In this document: positions 33,869-43,783 of the stretch, one piece after another
How the letters are laid out: every line of letters begins with the position of its first letter
How positions within the stretch are numbered: the first letter of the stretch is position 1
Source of the DNA: Betaproteobacteria bacterium
GTDB taxonomy: Bacteria > Pseudomonadota > Gammaproteobacteria > Burkholderiales > Burkholderiaceae_A
Direction of reading: 5' to 3'
Assembly: GCA_016868255.1 (NCBI GenBank)
Contig: VGHN01000007.1
Span: forward strand, 1-64,000
Length of the DNA stretch: 64,000 nucleotides
Made by a program: the position numbers and the translations under genes
The notes under the pieces: model-generated
The model's database searches: none
What the model saw: only the letters and a program-made list of their open reading frames with translations
Told to the model about the DNA's origin: nothing

Positions 33869-34897
33869 CTAACCCCCAGAAGCCCGCCCCAAGCGGTCCA
33901 GGACCGCCTCCCAGGCCAGGCCCTCGGGTGGGCGCTCGAGCCAAATCTCATCAAAGCCGGCCTGGTCCCAGTCGTTCAGACGCGCATACAACTGCTGCCC
34001 ATAGGCATCGGGCTGAGCGGGCGCGAGCAGCAGCTCGCAATTCGCACTTGCATTGAGTTGCGCAATAAGTGCCCTGCCCTGCGGATCGGTCTCATCGCCC
34101 AGACACCAGACGGCAATGCGCTTGGGGGCACTCTGCAGTTGGGCCAAGCACTTGTGCATCTCTTCTTGTGACATTAGCTTGAGTGGAGTTCGCGGGGCAT
34201 AGTGCGAGGCGAGACTCCCCGAGACACGCGGCGCAGATTGGCGCTTGGCTACCTCTGAGTCCGCCAAGCGCACCACGGCATCAATGGCTTCACGCGGAAT
34301 CCCGCCGGGCCGCAGCACTCGGGGTGGGCTCACGGTGCAATCCACAATCGTGCTCTCGAGGCCCACGCTCGATGCGCCCCCATCGATCACTGCATCGCCC
34401 TCGCCCATTCGGCCGCCGAGGCTTCGCACGACATCCTGCGCCCGTGTAGGGCTCACAGCGCCAAAGACATTCGCAGAGGGCGCTGCCAACCAACCACTGC
34501 CCCCCACCTTCGCAAAGGCCTGCAGAAGGCCGAGCGCCACCGGGTGACCTGGCACACGAATTCCCACACTGCGCTGACCCCCAGTGACTTCATCGAGGGC
34601 CAATGGTGACGCCGGAAGAATGAGTGTGAGTGGGCCGGGCCAGAACGCGGCCGCTAATTCTCTGGCGGTCTCACTCCACTCGCTGGCCAGCGGCATCGCG
34701 GATTCGAGAGAGGCCGCGTGAACAATCAGTGGATGGCCCTTGGGCCGGCCCTTGACTTCGAAAATGCGCGAAACAGCAGATGCGCTACTGGCATCGGCGC
34801 CCAAGCCATAGACGGTCTCGGTGGGAAATGCCACCAACCCCCCATTCAATAAAAGCGCCGCTGCTCGGTCCAACTCCGTGGCCGAGAAGGATTGCAT
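33869..34897 (-). CDS. Threonylcarbamoyl-AMP synthase, Sua5 long form
   Basis: Makes threonylcarbamoyl-AMP from threonine, bicarbonate and ATP for the t6A modification of tRNAs. The 342-residue product has the YrdC core (GGLVAFPTETVYGLGADA, KGRPKGHPLIVH, SVGIRVPGHPVAL, AAPSANVFGAVSPT) and the extra C-terminal Sua5 domain (from about 220, SGSLASHYAPRTPLKL). The ATG at 34897 overlaps the purK stop by one base; longer starts would lie inside purK. It is the last gene of the glycolysis/purine block. Confidence 0.94.
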   Translation of the reverse strand: MQSFSATELDRAAALLLNGGLVAFPTETVYGLGADASSASAVSRIFEVKGRPKGHPLIVHAASLESAMPLASEWSETARELAAAFWPGPLTLILPASPLALDEVTGGQRSVGIRVPGHPVALGLLQAFAKVGGSGWLAAPSANVFGAVSPTRAQDVVRSLGGRMGEGDAVIDGGASSVGLESTIVDCTVSPPRVLRPGGIPREAIDAVVRLADSEVAKRQSAPRVSGSLASHYAPRTPLKLMSQEEMHKCLAQLQSAPKRIAVWCLGDETDPQGRALIAQLNASANCELLLAPAQPDAYGQQLYARLNDWDQAGFDEIWLERPPEGLAWEAVLDRLGRASGG

Positions 34898-35973
34898 CAG
34901 TCGAGCCTCTCGGTGATGTGGCCCATCTTGCGACCGGGCCGGGGCTCGGACTTGCCGTAGAGATGCAAGACCGCCTTGCCCTCCTTCACCATGCGCTTCC
35001 AATCGGGTTCTACCGCTGCGCCATCCGGGCCCTTGGGGAACCAATGGTCGCCCAAGAGATTGGTCATGCGCACCGGGAAACGCAGTGCCGTGGGCCCCAG
35101 AGAATCGCCCACACAGATGCGAACCTGCTGCTCAAACTGGCTCGTCTCACAAGCCTCGATGGTGTAGTGGCCACTGTTGTGCGGACGCGGGGCCATCTCA
35201 TTGGCCACCAACTCACCCGAGTCCAATACAAAAAATTCCAGACACATCACGCCCATATAGTTCATGGCCTCTGCCACCCCGCGGGCCCAAGACTGGGCCC
35301 TCTCGGCCACGGCGGGTGAAACCGAGGCGGGCACAGTGGTGGTATGCAGAGTGCCTTGGCGGTGGATGTTCTCGGCCAGGGGGAAGACCGCAACCTCGCC
35401 CTTTGCCGAGCGGGCAAGAATCACCGAGACTTCACTGGCGAGCATGAGGCGTCGCTCGAGCACGCAGACCACCGAGCCCATCTCGACGAAGGCACGCTCG
35501 GCTTCTTGCGCCGACAAGACCGTCTGTTGGCCCTTGCCGTCATAACCCAAACGCGCGGTTTTGAGAATGCCCGGGAAGGCCTGGGCCGGAAGTGCAAGGG
35601 CCTCTTCTGAACTGCGCACGGGCCAGTGGGGGGCCACCGGCACGCCGGCCGAGGCGATGAAGGCCTTCTCGACCAAGCGATCTTGGGCGCGCTCGACGCA
35701 GTCGGCCGATGGATAGGTGGCACCGTGGGCCGAGAGAAAACGCAGGGATTCAGCAGGCACATTCTCAAACTCGGTGGTGAAGACGCGGGCCTTGCTCGCA
35801 AAAACCGCAAGCGCCTGGGCGTCGCGGTAATCGCCCACCACATGGTCATCGGCAAGTTGCCCAGCAGGGCCAAGTGGGTCGGGGTCGAGCACCACCACGG
35901 TGTGGCCCATGCGATGGGCCGCCTGAATCATCATGCGGCCGAGTTGGCCGCCGCCCAGCAATCCGATTTGCAT
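34897..35973 (-). CDS. purK: N5-carboxyaminoimidazole ribonucleotide synthase PurK
   Basis: ATP-grasp enzyme that carboxylates aminoimidazole ribonucleotide using bicarbonate, giving the substrate for class I PurE. The 358 residues start at ATG 35973 with MQIGLLGGGQLGRMM; a TTG one codon upstream is less likely. FPGILKTARLGYDGKGQ and LEFFVLDSGELVANEMAPRPHNSGHYTIEAC are typical. It lies 7 bases after the PurC-PurE fusion, consistent with sequential steps of one pathway. Confidence 0.96.
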   Translation of the reverse strand: MQIGLLGGGQLGRMMIQAAHRMGHTVVVLDPDPLGPAGQLADDHVVGDYRDAQALAVFASKARVFTTEFENVPAESLRFLSAHGATYPSADCVERAQDRLVEKAFIASAGVPVAPHWPVRSSEEALALPAQAFPGILKTARLGYDGKGQQTVLSAQEAERAFVEMGSVVCVLERRLMLASEVSVILARSAKGEVAVFPLAENIHRQGTLHTTTVPASVSPAVAERAQSWARGVAEAMNYMGVMCLEFFVLDSGELVANEMAPRPHNSGHYTIEACETSQFEQQVRICVGDSLGPTALRFPVRMTNLLGDHWFPKGPDGAAVEPDWKRMVKEGKAVLHLYGKSEPRPGRKMGHITERLD

Positions 35974-35980
35974 CAATGCC

Positions 35981-37351
35981 TCAGCGGCCGAGTGTCGCGT
36001 TCATGGAGTGGGCCGCCTCGGTCTGTTGCATCCGAAACGCCTCGAGGCGTTCACGCAGCACATCGTCTTGAGTCGCCAGGGTGGCAATCACATGCAAGGC
36101 GGCATTGGCGGCACCTGCCTCACCGATGGCGAAGGTGGCCACTGGAATGCCCTTGGGCATCTGAACAATTGAATAGAGCGAATCCTCGCCCCGCAGGTAT
36201 TTGGATGGCACTGGGACACCCAAAACCGGCACCGTGGTCTTCGATGCCAACATGCCCGGCAGATGGGCGGCACCACCCGCCCCGGCAATAATTGCGCGAA
36301 AGCCGCGGGCATGGGCAGACTCGGCATAGCCATAGAGCGCATCGGGCATGCGGTGGGCCGAGACCACGCGGGCCTCGTGCGGGATGCCGAATCGATCGAG
36401 AATCTCCACCGCGTGTCGCATCACCTCCCAGTCGGACTGAGAGCCCATCACCACACCGACGACCGGCATGCGAACACCTGCAATGCGATACAAGGCCTCG
36501 CGGTATTTATCGGCTGTCTGCGCAATTACGCGTGCAGGCAACTCGGGGGCAGGCGCTGTCTTGTCCCAATCCAGGGTCTCCAAGTAGTCGCGAACAAACT
36601 GCTTGTCGAAACTCGGTGGGCTGATGCCTTCTGCATAACCATCGGCCGGCCAATAGCGCGATGAGTCGGCGGTGAGCACTTCGTCCATGAGATGAATCAC
36701 ACCCTTGTCATCCAGACCAAATTCAAACTTTGTGTCGGCCACGATAATGCCCTGCTCCAAGGCATAGGCGGCGGCCTCGTTGTAGAGGGCCAGGCTGATG
36801 CGACGAATCTCATTGGCATGTTTCTCGCCGATTAACTTCACGACCTCTTCAAAGGAAATGTTCTCGTCGTGTTGCCCCGCCTCGGCCTTGTGGGCCGGGG
36901 TAAAAATAGGCTCGGGCAGCCGCGAGGCCATGGAGAGCCCCTTGGGCAAGGCAATGCCACAGACCGAGCCCGTGGCCTGGTAATCCTTCCAGCCACCACC
37001 AATTAGGTAGCCCCGCACCACGGCCTCTATAGGAAGCGGCTTGAGTCGCTTGGCCACCACAGCACGGCCACGCACCTGCTCCACTTCGGCCTCGGTCACC
37101 ACGGTTTCGGGGTCGATGCCGGTGAGGTGATTGGGAACAATATGGGCGAGCTTGGCAAACCAGAACTCGCTCATGCGATTGAGGATCACACCCTTCTCGG
37201 GGATGGGTTCGGACATCACCACATCGAAGGCCGAGAGCCGATCGCTGGCGATCATCAGTAGCTTGTCATCGCCCACCGCATAGAGGTCACGAACCTTGCC
37301 GCGACCAATCAGCGGCAGTGAACGAATCGATGTCTGATAGAGAGCGGTCAT
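35981..37351 (-). CDS. purCE: PurC-PurE fusion: SAICAR synthase with N5-CAIR mutase
   Basis: One uninterrupted frame of 456 residues joins two purine enzymes. Residues 1-294 are PurC ([28 protein letters not shown] at the start, [26 protein letters not shown]), ending in [14 protein letters not shown]. From M295 PurE begins at once with [17 protein letters not shown], then [18 protein letters not shown] and [15 protein letters not shown]. The PurE part is of the bacterial class I type that uses N5-CAIR, fitting the adjacent purK. The old PurE ATG survives at 36469, but there is no stop or linker before it. Animal PAICS is a similar fusion, but with class II PurE. The start overlaps the fbaA stop (ATGA). 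Confidence 0.92.
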   Translation of the reverse strand: MTALYQTSIRSLPLIGRGKVRDLYAVGDDKLLMIASDRLSAFDVVMSEPIPEKGVILNRMSEFWFAKLAHIVPNHLTGIDPETVVTEAEVEQVRGRAVVAKRLKPLPIEAVVRGYLIGGGWKDYQATGSVCGIALPKGLSMASRLPEPIFTPAHKAEAGQHDENISFEEVVKLIGEKHANEIRRISLALYNEAAAYALEQGIIVADTKFEFGLDDKGVIHLMDEVLTADSSRYWPADGYAEGISPPSFDKQFVRDYLETLDWDKTAPAPELPARVIAQTADKYREALYRIAGVRMPVVGVVMGSQSDWEVMRHAVEILDRFGIPHEARVVSAHRMPDALYGYAESAHARGFRAIIAGAGGAAHLPGMLASKTTVPVLGVPVPSKYLRGEDSLYSIVQMPKGIPVATFAIGEAGAANAALHVIATLATQDDVLRERLEAFRMQQTEAAHSMNATLGR

Positions 37352-38412
37352 TGAACAACCTGGGCCAGCGCGCCCGTGTGGTAGCGACTGGCCATGGCCT
37401 CGAGGGCCACAGGCTTGATCTTGCTGGCCTGGCCAGCGCAGCCAAACTGCTCATAGCGGGCCTTGCAGATGGCCTTGGCTGCCTCGCGGGCAGGCTTGAG
37501 GTAATCGCGGGGATCGAACTTCTCGTGGTTCTCTGCCATGAATCGACGAATGGCCGCGGTCATTGCCAGGCGAATGTCGGTATCGATGTTGATCTTGCGC
37601 ACACCATGCCCAATGGCCTTCTGAATCTCCTCCACCGGCACGCCATAGGTCTCTTTCATATCGCCACCGAACTGGCGAATCTCATCGAGCAGCTCCTGGG
37701 GAACGGAGGACGAGCCATGCATGACCAGGTGGGTATTGGGAATGCGGCGATGAATCTCTTGAATGCGACCAATCGCAAGAATGTCGCCCGTGGGCTTGCG
37801 TGTGAATTTGTATGCACCGTGGCTGGTGCCGATGGCAATGGCCAAGGCATCGAGCTGGGTCTGGCGAACAAAATCGGCAGCCTGCTCCGGGTCAGTCAGT
37901 AGTTGGTCCATGGTCATGGTGGAGTCGGTGCCATGGCCATCTTCTTTGTCACCGCGCATGGTCTCGAGCGACCCCAGACAACCCAACTCGCCCTCGACCG
38001 AGATGCCCTTCTGGTGGGCCATCTGCACCACCTCTTTGGTCACTGAGACGTTGTAGTCGTAACTGGCGATGGTTTTCCCATCGGCCTCGAGCGAGCCGTC
38101 CATCATGACGCTGGAGAAGCCCAGGCCAATGGCGCCACTGCAGACTGCGGGGCTCTGGCCATGGTCTTGGTGCATCACCACCGGCAACTTCGGATAGCTC
38201 TCCACTGCTGCCGCAATCAGGTGGCGAAGGAAATCCTCACCCGCATACTTTCTTGCACCCGCACTGGCCTGCATGATCACCGGGGCATCGACCTCGGCCG
38301 CAGCCGACATAATCGCCTGCACCTGCTCGAGATTGTTCACATTAAATGCAGGGATGCCGTAGCCGTTTTCGGCAGCATGGTCGAGCAGTTGTCGCATCGA
38401 GACCAGGGCCAT
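37348..38412 (-). CDS. fbaA: Fructose-bisphosphate aldolase, class II
   Basis: Zinc-dependent aldolase of glycolysis and gluconeogenesis (also the Calvin cycle where present), 354 residues. The N-terminus [27 protein letters not shown] and the zinc region [12 protein letters not shown] with DHG, then [13 protein letters not shown], and [11 protein letters not shown] are family marks. The ATG at 38412 has a strong Shine-Dalgarno sequence AAGGAGA. It belongs to the tkt-gap-pgk-fba run. Pyruvate kinase, usually between pgk and fba in related genomes, is missing. Confidence 0.97.
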   Translation of the reverse strand: MALVSMRQLLDHAAENGYGIPAFNVNNLEQVQAIMSAAAEVDAPVIMQASAGARKYAGEDFLRHLIAAAVESYPKLPVVMHQDHGQSPAVCSGAIGLGFSSVMMDGSLEADGKTIASYDYNVSVTKEVVQMAHQKGISVEGELGCLGSLETMRGDKEDGHGTDSTMTMDQLLTDPEQAADFVRQTQLDALAIAIGTSHGAYKFTRKPTGDILAIGRIQEIHRRIPNTHLVMHGSSSVPQELLDEIRQFGGDMKETYGVPVEEIQKAIGHGVRKINIDTDIRLAMTAAIRRFMAENHEKFDPRDYLKPAREAAKAICKARYEQFGCAGQASKIKPVALEAMASRYHTGALAQVVQ

Positions 38413-38485
38413 GGGGTTCTCCTTGGGGTGAAATTCGAGAAAACCTCGATTTTCACCCACCAAGGCAGGTCAAGACAAACGGCGC

Positions 38486-39664
38486 CTACGCCCGGGCCAG
38501 CAGGGCCGAGACAGCGGGAAGTGTTTTTCCTTCAAGGAACTCCAAGAAGGCACCACCCCCGGTGGAGATGTAGTCGATCTGATTGGCGATGTTGTACTTG
38601 GCAATGGCCGCCAGGGTGTCGCCACCGCCCGCGATGGAGAAGGCCGGTGAGTGGGCAATGGCCGCGGCCAGGGTGCGTGTGCCGCCCGAGAACTGCTCAA
38701 TCTCAAACACACCGAGTGGCCCATTCCAGACCACGGTGCCCGCCATGGCAATGAGCCCTGCCAACTTCGCTGCCGTGCGAGGACCAATATCGAGAATCAT
38801 GTCGTCATCGGCACACTTATGGGCAAGCACTTTGTTTGCGCGGGCCTGCGATGAGAACTCATTGGCAGTGACAATATCCTCGGGCAGAGGAACCTCGGCA
38901 CCGCGGGCCCGCATGGTGGCCATGATGGCGCGGGCCTCATCGAGCAGATCGAGTTCGGCCAGCGAGCGGCCAATGGGCAGGCCCGCCGCGGCCATAAAGG
39001 TATTGGCAATGCCACCGCCCACAATCAACTGGTCCACCTTCTCGGCCAAGGAGCGAAGGATGGTGAGTTTGGTGGAGACCTTTGAGCCCGCAACAATCGC
39101 AACCAAGGGCCGCCGTGGGCTCTCGAATGCGCGACCCAGTGCATCGAGTTCCGCGGCCATCAGAGGCCCCGCGCACGCCACCGGCGCAGCCAAGGCCAGT
39201 CCATGGGTGGTGGCCTCGGCCCGGTGGGCGGTGCCAAAGGCATCGTTCACATAAATGTCGCAGAGCGAGGCCATCTTCTTTGCGAGATCCTGATTGTCTT
39301 TCTTTTCGCCCGCATTCACGCGGCAATTCTCGAGCACCACAAGATCACCCGGTGCGAGCGGAAACTTCCCATCGAGCCAGTCATGAATCACCGGCACCTT
39401 GCGATCGAGCAACTCCGCGAGACGCAGCGCAATGGGGCCCAAGGAGTCCTCGGGTCGAAACTCGCCCTCGGTGGGGCGCCCCAGGTGAGAGGTCACCATG
39501 ACCGCAGCACCGGCATCGAGCGCCATCTGAATGGCAGGCACCGAGGCGCGAATCCGCGTGTCATCGGTGATGCGGCCGGTGTCGTCTTGCGGCACGTTGA
39601 GATCGGCGCGGATGAAGACGCGTTTGCCCTTGAGCGCCAGATCGCTCATGCGCTTGAACTTCAT
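38486..39664 (-). CDS. pgk: Phosphoglycerate kinase
   Basis: Reversible transfer of phosphate from 1,3-bisphosphoglycerate to ADP. The 392 residues start at ATG 39664 with [25 protein letters not shown], the family beginning, and contain [25 protein letters not shown], and the C-terminal [18 protein letters not shown] and [12 protein letters not shown] nucleotide-binding loops. It lies 5 bases after gap. Longer upstream starts would run into gap. Confidence 0.97.
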   Translation of the reverse strand: MKFKRMSDLALKGKRVFIRADLNVPQDDTGRITDDTRIRASVPAIQMALDAGAAVMVTSHLGRPTEGEFRPEDSLGPIALRLAELLDRKVPVIHDWLDGKFPLAPGDLVVLENCRVNAGEKKDNQDLAKKMASLCDIYVNDAFGTAHRAEATTHGLALAAPVACAGPLMAAELDALGRAFESPRRPLVAIVAGSKVSTKLTILRSLAEKVDQLIVGGGIANTFMAAAGLPIGRSLAELDLLDEARAIMATMRARGAEVPLPEDIVTANEFSSQARANKVLAHKCADDDMILDIGPRTAAKLAGLIAMAGTVVWNGPLGVFEIEQFSGGTRTLAAAIAHSPAFSIAGGGDTLAAIAKYNIANQIDYISTGGGAFLEFLEGKTLPAVSALLARA

Positions 39665-39669
39665 GGTCT

Positions 39670-40686
39670 CTACCTCGCCGAGAGCATGGCCACCGCGGTG
39701 TCGAGCATGCGGTTGGAAAAGCCCCACTCGTTGTCATACCAGGAGAGCACCTTCACCAATCGTCCGTCGGGAGAGACGCGGGTCTGGGTGGAATCAAAAA
39801 TACTCGAGCGCGGGTCGTGGTTGAAATCGATCGACACCAGGGGATCGGTGTTGTAACCCAATACCCCAGCCAATGCGCCTTCGCTGGCGGCCTTGAGCAA
39901 TGCATTGACCTCATCGACCGAAGTCGCCTTCTTGGCCTGGAAACTCAAATCCACCACCGAGACATTAATGGTGGGCACGCGCATGGCAAAGCCATCGAGC
40001 TTGCCATTGAGGTCGGGCAGAACCAGGCCCACGGCTGCGGCGGCGCCGGTCTTGGTGGGAATCATTGACATGGTGGCCGATCTCGCCCGGCGCAGGTCCT
40101 CGTGGTAGACGTCGGTGAGCACCTGGTCATTGGTGTAGGCATGAATGGTGGTCATTAGGCCCGACTCAATGCCCAAGGCCTGATTGAGAACCATGGCCAC
40201 CGGCGCCAAGCAGTTGGTCGTGCAGGAGGCATTGGAGACCACCGTGTGAGTGGCCTTCAACACCGAGTGGTTCACACCATAGACCACCGTGGCATCGACA
40301 TCCTTTCCGCCCGGTGCAGAGATCAATACCTTCTTGGCTCCCCCGGAGAGGTGCGAAGAGGCCTTCTCTTTGGATGTAAAGAAGCCGGTGCACTCCATGA
40401 CCAGATCGACCCCAAGGTCTGCCCAGGGCAGGTCGGCCGGATTGCGATTGGCAAGCACACGAATACGGTCGCCATTGACCACCATGTGCTCGCCCTCCAC
40501 CTTTACATCGCCCGGAAAACGGCCATGCGCAGTGTCATAGCGGGTGAGGTGTGCATTGGTCTCTGAATTGCCGAGGTCGTTGATTGCAACGATCTCAAGA
40601 TCGTGACGCTTGCCGCCTTCGTAGTGAGCACGCAAGACATTGCGGCCAATGCGGCCGTAACCATTGATTGCTACACGAAAAGCCAT
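39670..40686 (-). CDS. gap: Glyceraldehyde-3-phosphate dehydrogenase
   Basis: Oxidises glyceraldehyde-3-phosphate with NAD and phosphate. The 338-residue product starts [18 protein letters not shown], the Rossmann nucleotide loop, and has the catalytic [10 protein letters not shown] motif and the [15 protein letters not shown]-terminal segment. It is 26 bases downstream of tkt. The arrangement tkt-gap-pgk is found widely in Burkholderiales and supports central carbon flow. Confidence 0.98.
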   Translation of the reverse strand: MAFRVAINGYGRIGRNVLRAHYEGGKRHDLEIVAINDLGNSETNAHLTRYDTAHGRFPGDVKVEGEHMVVNGDRIRVLANRNPADLPWADLGVDLVMECTGFFTSKEKASSHLSGGAKKVLISAPGGKDVDATVVYGVNHSVLKATHTVVSNASCTTNCLAPVAMVLNQALGIESGLMTTIHAYTNDQVLTDVYHEDLRRARSATMSMIPTKTGAAAAVGLVLPDLNGKLDGFAMRVPTINVSVVDLSFQAKKATSVDEVNALLKAASEGALAGVLGYNTDPLVSIDFNHDPRSSIFDSTQTRVSPDGRLVKVLSWYDNEWGFSNRMLDTAVAMLSAR

Positions 40687-40712
40687 GAACCGCTCCTTGC
40701 CAATGAATGAAT

Positions 40713-42770
40713 TTATGAGTGACTGAGCACGATCTTAGCTGTCTCCACCACGGCCTCGGCAGTCAGGCCAAAGAGCTTGAAGAGTTCACCGGCCGGGGCG
40801 GACTCACCGAAACGATCCAGGCCCATCACCGCATCGGGCTGGTACTTCCACCAGCCATCGGTGACACCCGCCTCGATCACCACCCGTGGCACACCGTGGG
40901 GCAGCACCGATTCTTTGTAGCTGCTGGGCTGTTGATCAAAAACAGTGGTCGAAGGCAGGGAGACCACCCGCACTGCAACCTTCTGCGAACGCAATTGGCC
41001 GGCTGCCGCCATGGCCAGGGAGACCTCGGAACCAGTGGCCATCAAGACAATATCTGGCTGGGCGTCCGACGAGAGCACATAGCCCCCCTTGCTCACATTC
41101 TTGGCCTGCTCCGGAGAACAGATCTGCGGTGGCAGGGCCTGGCGAGAAAGAAGCAGCGCCGTGGGACCCGACTTGTATGAGAGTGCAGCCTGCCATGCCA
41201 CAGCAGTCTCCACCGCATCGGCTGGGCGCCAGACATGAAGGCCTGGAATGAGCCGAAGGCTCGCCGGATGCTCCACCGGCTGATGGGTGGGCCCATCCTC
41301 GCCCAGGCCAATCGAATCGTGGGTAAAGACATGAATCACCTGGCGCTTCATGAGCGCGGCCATGCGAATGGCATTGCGGCTGTAGTCAGAGAAGGTGAGG
41401 AAGGTGCCGCAATAGGGAACAAAGCCCCCGTGCAAGGCAATGCCGTTGCAGATGGCAGCCATGCCAAATTCCCGAACTCCATAGGAGACATGTCGACCCG
41501 CAGTCAGGGTGCCCTGTCGATCCACTGAGAGCGACGCCACGCCCTTCCAATTGGTGAGGTTGCTGCCCGTGAGATCGGCCGAGCCACCCAAGAAGGCGGG
41601 CAGACGAGGGCCCAAGTCATCCAAAACCATCTGCGAGGCCTTGCGTGTAGCGACATTGGGCATTTGCTTACAGAACTCTGCAATAAGTGCCTGGTTGCGC
41701 GACTCCAAGTCCTTGGGGAAGCGGCCGGAGAGTCGATCATCGAGTTGCTTGGCCAGTTCGGGATGGGCCAACGCATAGCGCTGCCAGAGGGACTTCCATT
41801 CGGACTCCATCTGGGCGCCACGCGACTTGGCACTCCAGGCCTGGGCCACATCGGATGGAATTTCAAAGGGGGCATGGGGCCAGTCGATGGCGCCTCGGGT
41901 CAAGGCAATCTCTGCATCGCCGAGCGCTTCCCCATGGGCCTTTGCAGTGCCAACTCGGTTGGGAGAACCCTTGCCAATTTCTGTCTTGCAGATGATGAGT
42001 GTCGGGGCCAGTCGGCCGTTGCATCCATTGCGTGCCCAGCCCTTGGCCCGCTCAATGGCCTGGCTCACCGCTGAATCGTCGTGCCCATCAATCGGCCCAA
42101 TCACATTCCATCCATAGGCCTCAAAGCGCTTGCGTGTGTCGTCTCGAAACCATCCGTCGATCTTTCCATCAATCGAGATGCCGTTGTCGTCGTAGAGCGC
42201 GATGAGTTTGGAGAGGCCCCAGACGCCAGCCAGCGAGCAGGCCTCGTGGCTAATGCCCTCCATCAGACAGCCATCGCCCAGAAACGCATAGGTGTGGTGA
42301 TCCACGACCTCCATGCCCGGCCGATTGAACTCGGCCGCCAGAAGTCGCTCGGCCAGTGCCATGCCCACGGCATTGGTGATGCCCTGCCCCAAGGGGCCCG
42401 TGGTGGTCTCCACACCGGGGGTCACGTCGACCTCGGGGTGGCCTGGGGTCTTGGAATGCAGCTGCCGAAACCGCTTGATCTCGCCAATGGGAAGGTCGTA
42501 TCCGCTGAGGTGTAAAAGGGAATACAAAAGCATGGAGCCGTGGCCGTTGGAGACCACGAAGCGATCTCGGTTGGCCCAGGCGGGGTTGCTGGGGTTGTGC
42601 TGCAGGTGGTCTGCCCAGAGCGCCACAGCAATCTCGGCCATGCCCATGGGCATGCCCGGGTGACCTGAGTTGGCGGCCTGAACCGCGTCCATCGACAGGG
42701 CCCGAATGGCATTGGCCATCTGACGGCGCATGGGAGCGGAGTGGCTGGCTTGGGTAGACTGGCTTGACAT
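40713..42770 (-). CDS. tkt: Transketolase
   Basis: Thiamine diphosphate enzyme of the pentose phosphate pathway, 685 residues. Typical segments are [26 protein letters not shown] (start region), [18 protein letters not shown] with the ThDP motif, [33 protein letters not shown], and the pyrimidine-domain motif [16 protein letters not shown]. It heads the block tkt-gap-pgk-fba-purCE-purK-sua5 and is divergent from rsmE with a 117-base gap. Confidence 0.98.
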   Translation of the reverse strand: MSSQSTQASHSAPMRRQMANAIRALSMDAVQAANSGHPGMPMGMAEIAVALWADHLQHNPSNPAWANRDRFVVSNGHGSMLLYSLLHLSGYDLPIGEIKRFRQLHSKTPGHPEVDVTPGVETTTGPLGQGITNAVGMALAERLLAAEFNRPGMEVVDHHTYAFLGDGCLMEGISHEACSLAGVWGLSKLIALYDDNGISIDGKIDGWFRDDTRKRFEAYGWNVIGPIDGHDDSAVSQAIERAKGWARNGCNGRLAPTLIICKTEIGKGSPNRVGTAKAHGEALGDAEIALTRGAIDWPHAPFEIPSDVAQAWSAKSRGAQMESEWKSLWQRYALAHPELAKQLDDRLSGRFPKDLESRNQALIAEFCKQMPNVATRKASQMVLDDLGPRLPAFLGGSADLTGSNLTNWKGVASLSVDRQGTLTAGRHVSYGVREFGMAAICNGIALHGGFVPYCGTFLTFSDYSRNAIRMAALMKRQVIHVFTHDSIGLGEDGPTHQPVEHPASLRLIPGLHVWRPADAVETAVAWQAALSYKSGPTALLLSRQALPPQICSPEQAKNVSKGGYVLSSDAQPDIVLMATGSEVSLAMAAAGQLRSQKVAVRVVSLPSTTVFDQQPSSYKESVLPHGVPRVVIEAGVTDGWWKYQPDAVMGLDRFGESAPAGELFKLFGLTAEAVVETAKIVLSHS

Positions 42771-42887
42771 GATTAGAGAGTCCGGCGGGCAAAGAGGAAT
42801 AGGGATTCTACTGAGACCACCACCCCTAAGACCAATTGATGTTCCTGACCATTATTTCAAAGAAAAACTGATCAATGAGCCCGACCC

Positions 42888-43739
42888 ATGCAGATTCGAC
42901 TCTTCCATAGCCCGCTGGCCCAGGGGCCCTGCAGACTCTCCGAGGAGGCCTCCCACCACCTGGTTCGCGTGCTTCGCGCCGAACAAGGCCATGCCGTTAT
43001 TCTTTTCGATGGGCTGGGCAACGAGGCGGGGGCTCGGGTTGTAGAGGCCAATGCAAAGGCCTGCATGGTGGAGGTTGGTGCCGTGAAGACCGTCTCTCGC
43101 GAGTCGCCCCTGCAGATCACTGTGGCCCAGGCCCTCTGCCTGGGCGACAAAATGGATTGGGTGGTACAGAAGGCCAGTGAGTTAGGCGCCACCTTGATTC
43201 AGCCGCTTGCGGCGCAACGCAGCCAGTTGAAACTCAAAGGGCCACGGCTCGAGAAGCGACTCGCCCACTGGCGAGCAATCGCCGAGGCTGCGGCCGCCCA
43301 ATGTGGGCGCAATGCCGTGCCAATCGTTGCACCTCTGCAGCGTTCCGCCGAATACTTCGCGTCGATCGAGAACAGCGAGGACAGCAAGGGCGGCGAACGC
43401 AGTGAACAATTTGGTCAAAGGAAGCAGAACGAGCAGAACGAGCAGAACGAGCAGAACGAGCAGAACGAGCAGAACGAGCAGAACGAGCAGAGAAAAAAGG
43501 GGTTGGAGCAGACCCGCTGGATCTTGGACCCCTTCGCATCGGAGTCCCTGGGCCAGGCCCCACTCTCTAACTTCCTCACCATCGCGATTGGGCCCGAAGC
43601 GGGCTGGACAGACGAGGAGGAGGAGCAGGCCCAACGCGCTGGGTTCGTTGGCATTCGATGCGGCCCACGCATTCTTCGCACCGAGACGGCCGCAGCAGCC
43701 GTGCTCGCCGCCGTGGCCGTTCGCATTGGAGAGTTTTAG
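42888..43739 (+). CDS. rsmE: 16S rRNA (uracil-1498-N3)-methyltransferase RsmE with repeat insertion
   Basis: SPOUT-class methyltransferase that modifies U1498 of 16S rRNA. The N-terminal HHLVRVLRAEQGHAVILFDGLG and the C-terminal knot ILTIAIGPEAGWTDEEEEQA with CGPRILRTETAAAAVLAAVAV are normal. At 283 residues it is about 40 longer than usual. The extra length is a low-complexity insert at about 158-205 ending in seven perfect QNE repeats (residues 180-200), encoded by the 9-base repeat at 43425-43487. The insert lies in the surface region before the knot and may be harmless. Confidence 0.93.
   Translation: MQIRLFHSPLAQGPCRLSEEASHHLVRVLRAEQGHAVILFDGLGNEAGARVVEANAKACMVEVGAVKTVSRESPLQITVAQALCLGDKMDWVVQKASELGATLIQPLAAQRSQLKLKGPRLEKRLAHWRAIAEAAAAQCGRNAVPIVAPLQRSAEYFASIENSEDSKGGERSEQFGQRKQNEQNEQNEQNEQNEQNEQNEQRKKGLEQTRWILDPFASESLGQAPLSNFLTIAIGPEAGWTDEEEEQAQRAGFVGIRCGPRILRTETAAAAVLAAVAVRIGEF
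43425..43490. repeat. 9-bp tandem repeat inside rsmE, seven copies
   Basis: Seven perfect head-to-tail copies of CAGAACGAG (43425-43487) plus a partial CAG. Since the unit is 9 bases, copy changes keep the reading frame and add or remove QNE tripeptides. The perfection of the units points to recent expansion. Confidence 0.97.
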
Positions 43740-43783
43740 TTGAGCGAGCCCTCGCGCACGGTGAGACCGAGCTTGCTTCCCTA

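Noticed and set aside
35981-37351. PurC-PurE joint as a simple sequencing frameshift
   Set aside because: Both halves are in the same frame with all conserved motifs and no disturbed residues at the joint, so an indel is not needed to explain it; only loss of a stop codon could be an error, which I cannot test.
43425-43490. CRISPR-like array
   Set aside because: The 9-base units have no spacers and lie inside rsmE; it is a simple tandem repeat.
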